64,000 bases of DNA from Nocardia miyunensis NBRC 108239 (GCF_001613065.1 NZ_BDBQ01000055.1:1-64000); one strand, 5' to 3'. Positions 35,119-44,241 are shown, counted from the stretch's first letter. Program-made: numbers and translations. Notes: a model not told the origin generated them from the sequence alone.

Positions 35119-35223
35119 TATCTCCTGTGCAGATCCGTTGAGGGCGGGTCCGGTCAGCAACGGATGCGGGCTCACCCGGCCCTTCGTCGAATCGACCACT
35201 TTCGGAAGCGAGAGGAGACCGCC

Positions 35224-35481
35224 GTGACCAACACCTGGACCAATACCCCCGCCGCCGGCGGCGTCGACCGCATCCGGCAGAACGTGCACGCCCGCGACCG
35301 CGAGCCCGCTGTCGGGTTGGGCGCCACCGTGATCGAACGCGCCGGTACTACTGGCCGAGCCTGGATCACCCCACTGGACCTCGATACCGACTACGACTAC
35401 GACCCCGCCCGGTTCACCAAACCACCCCCCACCGATACCGTGCACTGCGACGACGAGCACACGCGCCGCGGCGAGATCTAG
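35224..35481 (+). pseudogene. Decayed paralogue of the cold-shock fusion
   Basis: 85 codons from GTG at 35224 with a GAGAGGAG ribosome site. DRIRQNVHARDREPAV and RAWITPLDLDTD match the N-terminal domain of the protein at 32627. The frame ends at a TAG exactly where the intact copy continues into the cold-shock domain: GRGDLPRWQHGH there, RRGEI-stop-LPRRQHGR here. The following bases lose similarity, so the nucleic-acid-binding domain is gone. It could still be expressed as a truncated 85-aa protein. Confidence 0.65.
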
Positions 35482-35644
35482 CTGCCGCGCCGGCAACACG
35501 GCCGGACCGTTTGCGGGCCCGCGAGAAGATCATCTGCCGCAGCGCACCACGGTTGAGTCCCACCAGACCGCCCGGGGCGCGTAAACCACTGTCAGCTGGT
35601 GGATTACGTCATATCCGCTCACATTCCGGCCGGTCTGGTGCCGA

Positions 35645-36082
35645 TCATGCCTGTGGAATGGCGGCGGCGTCGGCCAGTGCGTCGACCACGGGAGTCAGCC
35701 GCCGAAGTTCTTCCAGATGCGTGGCGCTGAGCAGGGCGAGGGTTCGTTTGCCCGCTTCGGTCAGGCTCAGGCGCACGACGCGGCGGTCCTTGCCGTCTTC
35801 CCGGTTGCGGGCGACGAGCCCGAGTTGCTCGGTGCGATCGATCAGCTGCACCACACTGTGGTGCCGGGCGCACAGATACTCGGCGACCTCGCCGACACTG
35901 GGCCCGCCCGGATCGAGATGCCCCCGAATCGCCAGCAGCAGTTGATGCTGAGCGCCAGTGAGTCCCACGTCCGCGGCCCGGCTCTCGCTCCAGCGCAGGA
36001 ACCGGCGCAGGCCGGCACGGAACACCAACAGTGTCGAATACTCCTGGTCGGTGAGTTCACACGACGACATCGACTCATACAT
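35645..36082 (-). CDS. MarR-family regulator
   Basis: 145 aa. The winged helix (PSVGEVAEYLCARHHSVVQLIDRTEQLGLVARNREDGKDRRVVRLSLTEAG) contains the DxRxxxxxLT wing typical of MarR. ATG at 36082 is chosen over GTG at 36085. It is divergent from the SPW protein gene, and a palindromic site lies in the start region, suggesting autoregulation. Confidence 0.9.
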   Translation of the reverse strand: MYESMSSCELTDQEYSTLLVFRAGLRRFLRWSESRAADVGLTGAQHQLLLAIRGHLDPGGPSVGEVAEYLCARHHSVVQLIDRTEQLGLVARNREDGKDRRVVRLSLTEAGKRTLALLSATHLEELRRLTPVVDALADAAAIPQA

Positions 36083-36089
36083 CACAGCA

Positions 36090-36100
36090 TGATAGTATCA
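36090..36100. promoter_or_regulatory. TGATA-G-TATCA palindrome
   Basis: Perfect 11-bp dyad within an AT-rich stretch 8 nt upstream of the MarR start and in the MarR-SPW divergent region. Likely the MarR operator. Confidence 0.5.
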
Positions 36101-36213
36101 CAGTATGACATATGAACCGGTCGGTGATCGGACCGGTTCCGCGTCCCGCGGTGACCGGTAGCAGCCGCCTGGTTCGGGTGCCTTGACTGTGCGTGCGAAA
36201 GGTGGTGGGAAAC

Positions 36214-36642
36214 ATGGCTACTGAGTCCATGAGCCGGCATCCCGATATCGTGGAGTTGCGGGCGAAGTATGAGAAGTACGAGCTGGCCGCGATGGAACCG
36301 GCCGCCCAAGCGGTCACGGGCCTGCTGTTCCTGACCGGGCTGTACATCGCGATCTCCGGGTGGGTCGTGGGCTTCCACGGGTATCAGAGCTTGACCGCGA
36401 ACAACCTGATCGTCGGGATCGCGCTGGCGGTGCTGGCGTTGGGGTTCGCGTCGATGTACGGGCGGATCCACGGCATCGGCTGGGTCGCTCCGGCGATCGG
36501 CGTGTGGATGATCATCACCCCCTGGGTGGTGCGCGGCGACGTCGCCCATCCCGCGACGATCTGGAGCAACGTGGTCGCCGGTGCGGTCACCCTGCTACTC
36601 GGCCTGAGCTCGATGGCGCTGGTCATGCGCCGGAGCCGATGA
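36214..36642 (+). CDS. SPW-repeat membrane protein
   Basis: 142 aa with four membrane segments forming two SPW-type repeats; the sequence shows AISGWVVGF and MIITPWVV in place of the eponymous SPW. Family function is unknown. ATG at 36214 follows GGTGGGA. It is divergent from the MarR gene, which may regulate it. Confidence 0.8.
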   Translation: MATESMSRHPDIVELRAKYEKYELAAMEPAAQAVTGLLFLTGLYIAISGWVVGFHGYQSLTANNLIVGIALAVLALGFASMYGRIHGIGWVAPAIGVWMIITPWVVRGDVAHPATIWSNVVAGAVTLLLGLSSMALVMRRSR

Positions 36643-36663
36643 GCGCGAACCGCCCTCGATAGT

Positions 36664-36694
36664 GCACGCCGGGCGATAGGAGAGCCCGGCGTGC
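36664..36694 (+). terminator. Hairpin terminator after the SPW gene
   Basis: A perfect 11-bp stem (36664-36674 and 36684-36694) with a 9-nt loop lies 21 nt past the SPW stop. Confidence 0.75.
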
Positions 36695-36848
36695 GCTCGG
36701 CTTCCCCGTGGACGAGGCCACCTCGCCCGCCGGGGACCCCACCTGGGTCGAAGCAGGCCGGGTGGCGATCGCTGCGACCGATCTCGTCGTGGGCGCGCCG
36801 TCGGGCTGCTGCTTCGCGGACAACGGAGTCCAGAAGGAGACGATGACA

Positions 36849-37694
36849 ATGACGTCACCCACCAGCGAGCCCACGACCCTGCAGCCACTGACAGCGCTGC
36901 ACACCGGGTCCGGCGAGCCCGTGGTGCTGCTACACGGGTTCATGACCCCACGCTGCTGGGAACCGGTCGCAGCACGGCTGTCGAGCACCTGTGAGGTGTT
37001 CGCCCCGGCCTTGACCGGCCATTGGGGCGGACCCGAGCTTCGGCGCAGATTCCTGAACGTCGCCGCGCTTGCCGACCAGATCGACAACCAGCTCGACGAA
37101 TTGGGTTGGCGCACTTGCCATATCGCGGGCAACTCGCTCGGCGCCTGGATCGGATTCGAACTGGCCGCCCGGGGCCGCGCCCGAACCCTGACCGCGATCG
37201 CCCCGGCCGGTGGCTGGGACTGCCCGTCACTGCTGCAACTGCGGATCGGGCTGAAGTTCCTGGCACTGCTACCGATCGTGCAACTCGGCAAACACCTGAG
37301 CCCGGCACTGCGATACAGCACTCCCGCCCGCCGACTCGCACTCACCGCGACCAGCGGCGACCCCTCGGCAGTGCCGGAGCGCGCGGTGACCACGGCGATC
37401 ACCGCGGCCCTGCACTGCCCGGCCATGCTGCCGCTGCTGATCGGCGGTCTGCGCATGCCCGGACCGGACCAGCTGACCACACTGAAAACCCCGGTACGCC
37501 TCGTGATCTGCGAACACGACCGGGTCACCCCCAACCGCTCCTACACCATGCGTTTCCTGCGCGATCTGCCCGACCCGACCGACCTCATCGTGCTACCCGG
37601 CGCCGGACACGTCCCCATGCTCGAGGCCCCCGACCGCATCGCCGCCCTCATCGCCGAACACATCCACACCAGCATCCACGAGCGCGTAGCGTGA
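36849..37694 (+). CDS. Alpha/beta-fold hydrolase
   Basis: 281 aa. Oxyanion motif HGF (VVLLHGFMTPRCWEPV), nucleophile Ser in GNSLGAW, acid in VICEHDRVTP and His in GAGHVPMLE, in the order of the alpha/beta hydrolase fold. ATG at 36849 gives 9-nt spacing from AAGGAG (36834-36839); the ATG at 36843 is only 3 nt away. It may hydrolyse an ester, lactone or C-C bond. No neighbour fixes the substrate. Confidence 0.8.
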   Translation: MTSPTSEPTTLQPLTALHTGSGEPVVLLHGFMTPRCWEPVAARLSSTCEVFAPALTGHWGGPELRRRFLNVAALADQIDNQLDELGWRTCHIAGNSLGAWIGFELAARGRARTLTAIAPAGGWDCPSLLQLRIGLKFLALLPIVQLGKHLSPALRYSTPARRLALTATSGDPSAVPERAVTTAITAALHCPAMLPLLIGGLRMPGPDQLTTLKTPVRLVICEHDRVTPNRSYTMRFLRDLPDPTDLIVLPGAGHVPMLEAPDRIAALIAEHIHTSIHERVA

Positions 37695-37836
37695 ACCACC
37701 CTGCCACCAGGCCAGACACGGTGCACGCGGTGCAACCCCCGTGGGTCGGGTTCGCGATGAGCACGGCAACCGATTCACCCATCACGGTGCCGGGGGCAGG
37801 CAGCCCTCCACCGGCAGGACGGGCGTGGTTCACGGG

Positions 37837-38122
37837 TGTAGTGATGTCGGTGGACACCGGCAGCGACAGCACATATGTGTGCAGATGGTCGTCGCCGAGG
37901 CCCCGCGAGCAGATCGACGACGCCGGGCCCGCCGTGCCGTGCCGGGCGCACCGCGACGCCGATTCCGACCTCGGTGTAGAAGTCGATATCGCACACGTCG
38001 TAGTGGAAGAACATGACCGAGGCGATTCCGAGCCCCGGCGCGATCCAGGGGCGTCAATCCCTCGGGCAGCCGCTTGCGGGATGGCGCGGGCGCGGGTCGG
38101 CATCACCAGGCGCGCGGTGCCG
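37837..38122 (-). pseudogene. Fragment of an acetoacetate-decarboxylase-like gene
   Basis: Three frames carry pieces that align in order with the intact gene at 60534-61451: ARLVMPTRARAI, then FHYDVCDIDFYTEVGIGVAVRPARHGGPGVVDLLAG, then GDDHLHTYVLSLPVSTD. Frameshifts separate them and both ends are lost. The fragment abuts a transposase remnant. Confidence 0.75.
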
Positions 38123-38169
38123 CCGTTGCGCGCTCAGGTGCCGTACCTGTTGGAGCGCGCGGTATCGAT

Positions 38170-38699
38170 ACGAACTGGAACCAGCGCTGCGTGGCCATGG
38201 TGAGGTGCGTGAGCGCCGCCGCCAAGCCACCCATCCGGAGAAGACCGAACCAGAACGGGTGGCCACCGGCACGAATCAGGTATGGAGTTGGGACGCAACG
38301 AAATTGGCGGGCCCGTTCAAGGGCGTCTACTACTTGCTACTGGTGATGCTGGACATCTTCTCCCGCAAAGCGATCCACTGGCGGGTGGTTCCCACCGAAT
38401 CCCAGTGGGTGGCAAAACAATTCCAGCTCGGTGCGATCGCAGCGAACGACGGGATCATCCCGGGTTACGTCCATGCCGACAACGGCGGACCGATGATCAG
38501 CAAACCGGTCTCGGAGCTGCTGATCGACCTGGGTATCACCCGCTCGCACTCGCGACCGCACGTCAGCAATGACAATCCGTACTCGGAGGCGAACTTCAGC
38601 GGGCGGTTCCGGCGGCGTCCCACCCCACCCAAGCTGCCAGCAGCGGCCTGGATCAACGCACCAGCGAAGGAGAACATCAACACAGAATTCGTGGCATGA
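38170..38699 (+). pseudogene. IS3-type transposase fragment with internal deletion
   Basis: The rve core is kept (NQVWSWDATKLAGP, YVHADNGGPM, NDNPYSEANF: Asp, Asp, Glu). Directly after the catalytic Glu the sequence jumps to a C-terminal tail (RRRPTPPKLPAAAWINAP), so the usual intervening segment is missing, and the N-terminus is absent. Confidence 0.75.
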
Positions 38700-38781
38700 C
38701 CGGTCTCATCCGGTTTGACAGCTTCCGCTGTGGGAGCCCGGGGTTGAGATACCCCGGGCGACCCGACCGTTACCTGGACAG

Positions 38782-38910
38782 ACTCGAGGAGGTCGCCGGG
38801 GGTGAATGCAGCGTGGCTCGATCGACTGGTCGCATGCGGTGATCGACGCGGCGTCGGTGCGAGGGAGACCGGGCCGAACCCGGTCGGCCGCGGCAAAACC
38901 TGACAGAGAG
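38782..38910 (+). pseudogene. IS5-type transposase middle fragment
   Basis: LDRLEEVAGGECSV, then IDWSHAVIDAASVRG and ETGPNPVGRGKT in shifted frames match the centre of IS5/IS427-type transposases. It covers roughly the part that is absent from the remnant at 43448-43845. Confidence 0.6.
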
Positions 38911-38995
38911 GTTGCTACAGGGGCGGATTCATTGACAGTCCAATTGGACTGTGAAAGCGTTTCGGCACCATCGCTGCCGAGGTTAGGACGTCGAT

Positions 38996-39913
38996 ATGAC
39001 TTTCATCGGAGACACCGTCGACTACGAAGTGCATGAGCGTCGTGCCTACCTCACATTGAACCGCCCGGACCGGCTCAACGCGATCACCGCCGACATGGCC
39101 CGAGAGATCGAGGAAGCGGTTGCCCAGGCGAATGCCGACGATTCGGTGCGCGTCATCGTGGTTCAGGGCGCGGGGCGTGCGTTCTGTGCAGGCTACGACC
39201 TGAAGCTCTATGCCGAGGGCGGCGTGGAACATCAAGGCACGGTGTGGGATCCGATCAAGGACTTCCGGATGATGAAGGGCAACACCGACCACTTTTTCTC
39301 GCTCTGGCGATCGGCGAAGCCGACGGTCGCCAAGGTGCACGGGTACGCCGTTGCGGGTGGCAGCGATATCGCTCTGTCCTGCGATCTGGTGGTGATGGCC
39401 GAGGACGCCCAGATCGGGTATATGCCCGCACGTGTGTGGGGGTGCCCGACGACCGCGATGTGGGTGTATCGTCTCGGCGCCGAACGCGCCAAACGCATGC
39501 TGCTCACCGGCGACACCATCGACGGTGTCCGAGCCCGGGAGTGGGGGTTGGTCATCGACGCTGTTCCCGCAGCAGAACTCGACGCCGCGGTCGAAAAGCT
39601 CGTCGATCGTATGGCAGGCATCCCGATCAACCAGCTGGTCATGCAGAAGCTGATGATCAACCAGGCCTACGACAACATGGGCCTGCAGACAACCCAGAAT
39701 TTCGCCGTGTTGTTCGACGGCATCACCCGGCATTCTCCGGAAGGTCGCTGGTTCGTCGACTTCGCGCAGCAACACGGCTTCGGCACCGCGGTTCAGTGGC
39801 GCGACAGCGGCCGCCTCATTCCCGACGGCGGAGGCGACATCCCCACCGAGGACGAAATCGACCGAATGAAACGAGAACTCGACGACAAGGGGGCCGGGGC
39901 GGCGACCCGATGA
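38996..39913 (+). CDS. Crotonase-superfamily protein (enoyl-CoA hydratase/isomerase-like)
   Basis: 305 aa. Crotonase core with LNRPDRLNAIT, the first oxyanion segment GAGRAFCAGYDLKL and the second HGYAVAGGSDIALSCDL. The two acid/base glutamates of classical hydratases appear replaced: GGSDIAL has Asp where GGGCEL has Glu, and the QIGYMPARVWG region lacks the second Glu. Another crotonase reaction (isomerase, hydrolase or C-C lyase) is therefore possible. First gene of an operon: its stop overlaps the ligase start (ATGA at 39910). Confidence 0.82.
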   Translation: MTFIGDTVDYEVHERRAYLTLNRPDRLNAITADMAREIEEAVAQANADDSVRVIVVQGAGRAFCAGYDLKLYAEGGVEHQGTVWDPIKDFRMMKGNTDHFFSLWRSAKPTVAKVHGYAVAGGSDIALSCDLVVMAEDAQIGYMPARVWGCPTTAMWVYRLGAERAKRMLLTGDTIDGVRAREWGLVIDAVPAAELDAAVEKLVDRMAGIPINQLVMQKLMINQAYDNMGLQTTQNFAVLFDGITRHSPEGRWFVDFAQQHGFGTAVQWRDSGRLIPDGGGDIPTEDEIDRMKRELDDKGAGAATR

Positions 39914-41517
39914 CCGCGCTCACCGAATCCTCATGGCCGGTGGATACCAGCCGGCCTGTCCTGAACATCTCCGTCGGCGAACTGTTGCAGCAGGCCGGGG
40001 CCGAGGTACCCGATAGGCTCGCTCTGGTATCGGTCGCTCCGGAACGCGAAGCACGCACCTGGACCTACGCGGAGTTGTGCGACGACGCCAAGCGGGCGGC
40101 TGCCTGGCTGCTCGACCGTTTCCGGCCTGGCGAACATGTCGCGGTGTGGGCCCCGAACGTCCCCGAATGGATTGTGCTCCAGTATGGTGCCGCGCTCAGC
40201 GGACTCGTGCTCGTTACCGCAAATCCCGCACTGCGCGGACCCGAACTCGAGTACGTCCTCGACCGGTCGCATGCGGTCGGCATCTTCTTCGTCGACAGCT
40301 TTCGTGGTTCCGATATGGCTGCACTGGTCGGCGCCGCACTTCCCGCGGTGCCCGCGGTACGCGAGGCAATCGCCTTGGAGGGTTGGCTCGGACAGGTGCG
40401 TGGTACCGCCAAGCGAGCGGAGCTGCCGGTTGTCGATCCCTGGTCCGCCACGCAGATCCAGTTCACCTCCGGTACAACCGGTGGCGCGAAACCAGCGGTG
40501 CTCTCGCACCGGGCGATGGTCACCAATGCCGCTTTCGTCCGCGACCGCTGCACCGAGGCGCGGGGGGCGACGTTCGCCACCGCCCTGCCCCTGTTCCACA
40601 CCGCAGGTTGCGGTCTGGCCGGGATGGGATCGGTGCATCAGCGGGGCACACTGGTGATCGGCGAGATCTTCGATCCGACGACGATGCTTGCGGCGATACA
40701 GAACTACCGCGCGAAGATCCTCGGTGGCGTGCCCGCCATGCTGCGCGCCATGCTCGCGCATCCCGCGCTGGCCGATTTCGATCTCGGTTCGCTGGAGGTG
40801 GTGATGTCCGGGGGCGATGCGGTCCCGCCCGCCCTGGTCGATGGGTGGGCGGCGGCCTGCGGTGCGGTGACCAGCGCGGTCTACGGCCAGACCGAACTCG
40901 GCCCGATCGTCTGCCAGACGCGCCCGACGGACAACCGCGAGGACAATCTGTTCACGGCGGGTCAGCCGCTTCCGCAGGTCGAAGTATCCATTCGCGATCC
41001 GGCTACCGGCGCGGTGCAGGCCATCGGGGTCGAGGGCGAGATCTGTGCACGCGGATACCAGCAGATGATCGGCTATCTCGATATGCCCGCCGAGACTGCC
41101 CGGACGATCGATGCCGACGGCCGGCTCCATACCGGCGACCTCGGGACCATGGACGCACGCGGATATGTACGGGTCACGGGACGGCTGAAGGACATGATCA
41201 TTCGTGGCGGGGAGAACATCTATCCGCGCGAGATCGAAGAGGTCTTGGCCACGCATCCCGCGATCACCGACGCGGTTGTGCTCGGTCTGCCCGACCCTGC
41301 GTGGGGCGAGAGTGTGGCGGCCGTCGTCCGGCTCGACCCGGCGCAGCACTCTCCTGCCTCACACGAGCTGCACGACTATCTGCGAGCCCGCCTCGCGCCG
41401 CATAAAACCCCGAAGTCCTGGTTCATCGGCGAGAGCTGGCCGATGACTGCCCTGGGCAAGGTCCAGAAATTCCGGCTTCGTGATCAGATCGTCAACGGTG
41501 AGCTCAGGCCGTTGTGA
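39910..41517 (+). CDS. Acyl-CoA synthetase (AMP-forming)
   Basis: 535 aa, ANL superfamily. Motifs: phosphate loop FTSGTTGGAKPAVLSH, YGQTELGP, LHTGDLGTM, hinge GRLKDMIIRGGENIYPREIE and the catalytic Lys in ALGKVQKF. It makes an acyl-CoA from a carboxylic acid with ATP, probably feeding the crotonase encoded just before it. It overlaps the crotonase and TetR genes by 4 nt at both ends, so the three form one transcript. Fatty versus aromatic acid specificity is not visible. Confidence 0.9.
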   Translation: MTALTESSWPVDTSRPVLNISVGELLQQAGAEVPDRLALVSVAPEREARTWTYAELCDDAKRAAAWLLDRFRPGEHVAVWAPNVPEWIVLQYGAALSGLVLVTANPALRGPELEYVLDRSHAVGIFFVDSFRGSDMAALVGAALPAVPAVREAIALEGWLGQVRGTAKRAELPVVDPWSATQIQFTSGTTGGAKPAVLSHRAMVTNAAFVRDRCTEARGATFATALPLFHTAGCGLAGMGSVHQRGTLVIGEIFDPTTMLAAIQNYRAKILGGVPAMLRAMLAHPALADFDLGSLEVVMSGGDAVPPALVDGWAAACGAVTSAVYGQTELGPIVCQTRPTDNREDNLFTAGQPLPQVEVSIRDPATGAVQAIGVEGEICARGYQQMIGYLDMPAETARTIDADGRLHTGDLGTMDARGYVRVTGRLKDMIIRGGENIYPREIEEVLATHPAITDAVVLGLPDPAWGESVAAVVRLDPAQHSPASHELHDYLRARLAPHKTPKSWFIGESWPMTALGKVQKFRLRDQIVNGELRPL

Positions 41518-42116
41518 ACCGGAAACCGCGAGGCCTTACGCGAAGGCAACAGCACGCAAGAACGCGTGAGGCCCTTCTGGAGGCCACGATCAGCTGTCTG
41601 GTCGACCGTGGTTACGCGGGCACGACGACACAACGGATCCAGGACGCGGCCGGGGTCTCGCGAGGTGCGCTGCTGCACCATTTCGGCTCGAAATCGGAGT
41701 TGCTCGTCGCTGCGATCCATCACATCGCCGATATCCGCCTGCACCGTGTCGGTGAACTCGTTGCCGATCTCGACGACGGACCCGAGGCCCTCGAGCAGCT
41801 GGTGCACGCGATCCGATCGGCGATGGCGGGCCCGGCATTTCAGGCCGCCATCGAATTGTGGGCCGCCGCACGCACCGACCGGCAGTTGCGCGCCGCGCTG
41901 CTGCCCGCGGAGAGGAGACTGGGCTGCGCACTTCGTACGCTTTTCCACCACCATGCGGGCATCGCTGATCCCGGAGATGCGCGGATAGCTTTCGAGTCGC
42001 TGATGGCCCTTGTGCGCGGGCTCGAGCTGACCTGCATCATGCGGGCCGATGAATCCCTGGCCGACCAGATCATCGAGGACTGGCTCGGCAACGTCGCCCG
42101 GCTGCGCCGAGGATGA
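41514..42116 (+). CDS. TetR-family regulator of the acyl-CoA genes
   Basis: 200 aa. HTH TTTQRIQDAAGVSRGALLHHFGSKSELLVAAI. GTG start at 41514 overlaps the ligase stop. It probably represses its own operon with an acyl-CoA or acid as inducer (inference from family and position). It ends 3 nt from the convergent P450 gene. Confidence 0.9.
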   Translation: MNRKPRGLTRRQQHARTREALLEATISCLVDRGYAGTTTQRIQDAAGVSRGALLHHFGSKSELLVAAIHHIADIRLHRVGELVADLDDGPEALEQLVHAIRSAMAGPAFQAAIELWAAARTDRQLRAALLPAERRLGCALRTLFHHHAGIADPGDARIAFESLMALVRGLELTCIMRADESLADQIIEDWLGNVARLRRG

Positions 42117-42119
42117 GGG

Positions 42120-43364
42120 CTACACCGAGGTGAGCGGAGGCGACGCGGGGAAGTGGACGGGTAGGGCAGTCAGCGCACGATGGAAAGCGCCTGTCCGCCA
42201 AGTCAGCTCGGCGGCTGGCACTCCGAGACGCAGCTCGGGCAAGCCGTCGAGCAACTGATCGATGGCATCCTGAGCGATGAGGTAGGCCAGCGAGTTGGCC
42301 GGACACAGATGCGGCCCGCCGCCGAAGGCCAGGTGCGCACGATTGCCGATGTGCTGGTCCGTGCCGATCACCGGATCTGTGTTGCAGCCCGCCAAACTGA
42401 TGACCACGGGCTGGTTGGCGGGCAACCAGAAGTCATCGATGAGGATCGGCTGCCGCGGGAAAGTGAAGCAGAAGTTGGCCATCGGCGGATCGTTGAACAA
42501 GACTTCATCGAGCGCGTCACGGGTCGACAGGCTTCCGCCTACGACGCTGCCGCCGAATTGTTCGTCGGTGAGGATGACGCGCAGCGCATTGACTATCAAG
42601 TTCTGGAGCGGTTCGATGCCTGCCCCGTAGAGCGTGGCCACCTGGTTCACGATTTCGGAGTCGCTCAGGTCGGTCGAGTGCCGGATTATACGGGTCGTGA
42701 CGTCATCGCCGGGCTCGGTGCGCTTGAGATCGATCAACTCCAGCAACGACTCGATGAGAACCCTGCCTCCGCGCTCGGCATCGACGCCCTCGAACATCGC
42801 CGCCATCCCGGCAGCGGCGCGCTGCGCGATCTCGGTTGGGCACCCCATCAGAACATTCAGCACGGCGAACGTGAGTGGAAAAGCGTACTGCCGGATCAGG
42901 TCCGCGGATCCGTCTTCGCAGAACGAATTGATCAACTGCACAGCGACCTGTTCGACCGTGTCGTGCACGCGGTACGGAACGACGTCCGCGAGACCCGCGA
43001 CGATGGCCTGCCGATACCGGGCGTGTACGGCGCCGTCGTTGCGCCGCGCGTTCGGTCGCCACTGCATGAGCGGAAGCACCGGGCAATCCGGCGCGACGTT
43101 CTGCTGCCAGCCACGCGGATCGGCTGGAAACCGCTCCGGATCGTTGAAGATCCGCAACGCGGTGTAGTAGCCGATCACCAGTGTGGCGGGCACGCCGGGC
43201 GCCAACTGCACCGGAACCAGAGACCCGTACTGTTCACGCATCGCTCGATAGGCGCTGTGCGGGTCCCTCGCAAATTCCTTTGCGTACAACGAAATTCGTG
43301 GACCCTCGATATCGATCGGTGAACCGTGCGGAACCTGCCCGGATCGATGGCTGGAAATTGTCAT
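42120..43364 (-). CDS. Atypical cytochrome P450 lacking ExxR
   Basis: 414 aa, normal P450 length. Heme-binding loop FGGGPHLCPANSLA with Cys354. The helix I segment reads LYGAGIEPLQN (245-255), with Pro where the oxygen-activating Thr is usual. In helix K the normally invariant ExxR reads Glu287-Val-Leu-Phe290 (DEVLFNDPP), so the Arg is absent. This combination recalls the Streptomyces CYP157 family, known to lack ExxR. ATG at 43364; longer upstream frames pass through an IS remnant. No ferredoxin or reductase gene adjoins. Activity and substrate are unknown. Confidence 0.85.
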   Translation of the reverse strand: MTISSHRSGQVPHGSPIDIEGPRISLYAKEFARDPHSAYRAMREQYGSLVPVQLAPGVPATLVIGYYTALRIFNDPERFPADPRGWQQNVAPDCPVLPLMQWRPNARRNDGAVHARYRQAIVAGLADVVPYRVHDTVEQVAVQLINSFCEDGSADLIRQYAFPLTFAVLNVLMGCPTEIAQRAAAGMAAMFEGVDAERGGRVLIESLLELIDLKRTEPGDDVTTRIIRHSTDLSDSEIVNQVATLYGAGIEPLQNLIVNALRVILTDEQFGGSVVGGSLSTRDALDEVLFNDPPMANFCFTFPRQPILIDDFWLPANQPVVISLAGCNTDPVIGTDQHIGNRAHLAFGGGPHLCPANSLAYLIAQDAIDQLLDGLPELRLGVPAAELTWRTGAFHRALTALPVHFPASPPLTSV

Positions 43365-43447
43365 CGGACGGATCTTAGACGGTGTCCCAAGTCGTTGTGA
43401 TCGTTTACGCCGTGTCGGAATGAGTTGTGTCGCATGATGTTCGGTCT

Positions 43448-43845
43448 GTGACCGATGAGTTGTCGAAACATCTTGTGCCGGAAGAGTTGTGGGTTCTGGC
43501 CGAGCCGTTGCTGCCGGGGCTCTCTGCCCGTCCCAAAGTGGCGGAACCGCGCCGACCGATGAGCGGGGGGTGTTCATCGCGGTGGTCTTCGTGCTGACCA
43601 GCGGTTGTGTGTGGCGGATGCTGCCGCCGTCGCTTGGGGTGGGCGTGCCGACCGCGGCAAGACCAACTCCAAGATCCATGCTCTGTCCGATCGTGCGGGA
43701 ATCTCTCTGTCCGTGGATGTTTCGGCTGTCAACACCAACGACGTCGAGGCACTCGAACCGCTTGTGAAGGCGATCCCCGCGGCGCGGGCCGCGGCGTCGC
43801 AAGCCCGCAAAGCTGCACGCCGACAACGCATGCGATGCCGCTGAC
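43448..43845 (+). pseudogene. IS5-family transposase remnant
   Basis: The N-terminus LVPEELWVLAEPLLPGLSARP and FVLTSGCVWRMLPPSLGV jumps directly to RGKTNSKIHALSDRAGISLSVDVSAVNTNDVEALEPLV, with frame changes. The central 70 or so codons are missing. GTG at 43448 may be the old start. Confidence 0.75.
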
Positions 43846-43894
43846 CTGCCGCGCGCGCGGCGGGCCGAGGCCCACCAAGTTTCGTGGGCGGACG

Positions 43895-44074
43895 TGAATT
43901 TCCCGGCCGCGCGGGCCTGCCCGAACGCGCGCCCGGCAGAGCCCCAGGCTTGCGGAGCAATCGTTGCAGATGATGATCGAGGTCGAGTCGCGATTGTGCC
44001 TCGCCGAACAGCCGCTCGTGTCGCGCGACCTCGGTGTGGCCGTCGAAAACACCGAATGGTCGGCGGGCGACTGA
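43895..44074 (-). pseudogene. IS21 IstA C-terminal fragment
   Basis: VFDGHTEVARHERLF...LDLDHHLQRLLRKPGALPGA matches the conserved C-terminal region of IS21-family IstA transposases. It is about 60 codons with no catalytic domain left. Confidence 0.6.
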
Positions 44075-44241
44075 ACCCACACTTGCCGCCCGATCGGCTG
44101 GCGCGCCCGCGCCCCGCCGCCGCGGCACCGGGGTCGGGGCGAGTATTCGATTCGGCGGTAGTAATAGCGCGAATCGCTTCGATCGCTCGATTCGGGGCTC
44201 CGGTCGGTGTGTACTGCGATTCACTTCGCTGCGTGAGTTCG

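Noticed and set aside
42120..43364. P450 as part of a conservon (cvn) operon like CYP157
   Set aside because: No sensor-like ATPase, roadblock, DUF742 or small GTPase gene is adjacent, so only the sequence resemblance is kept.
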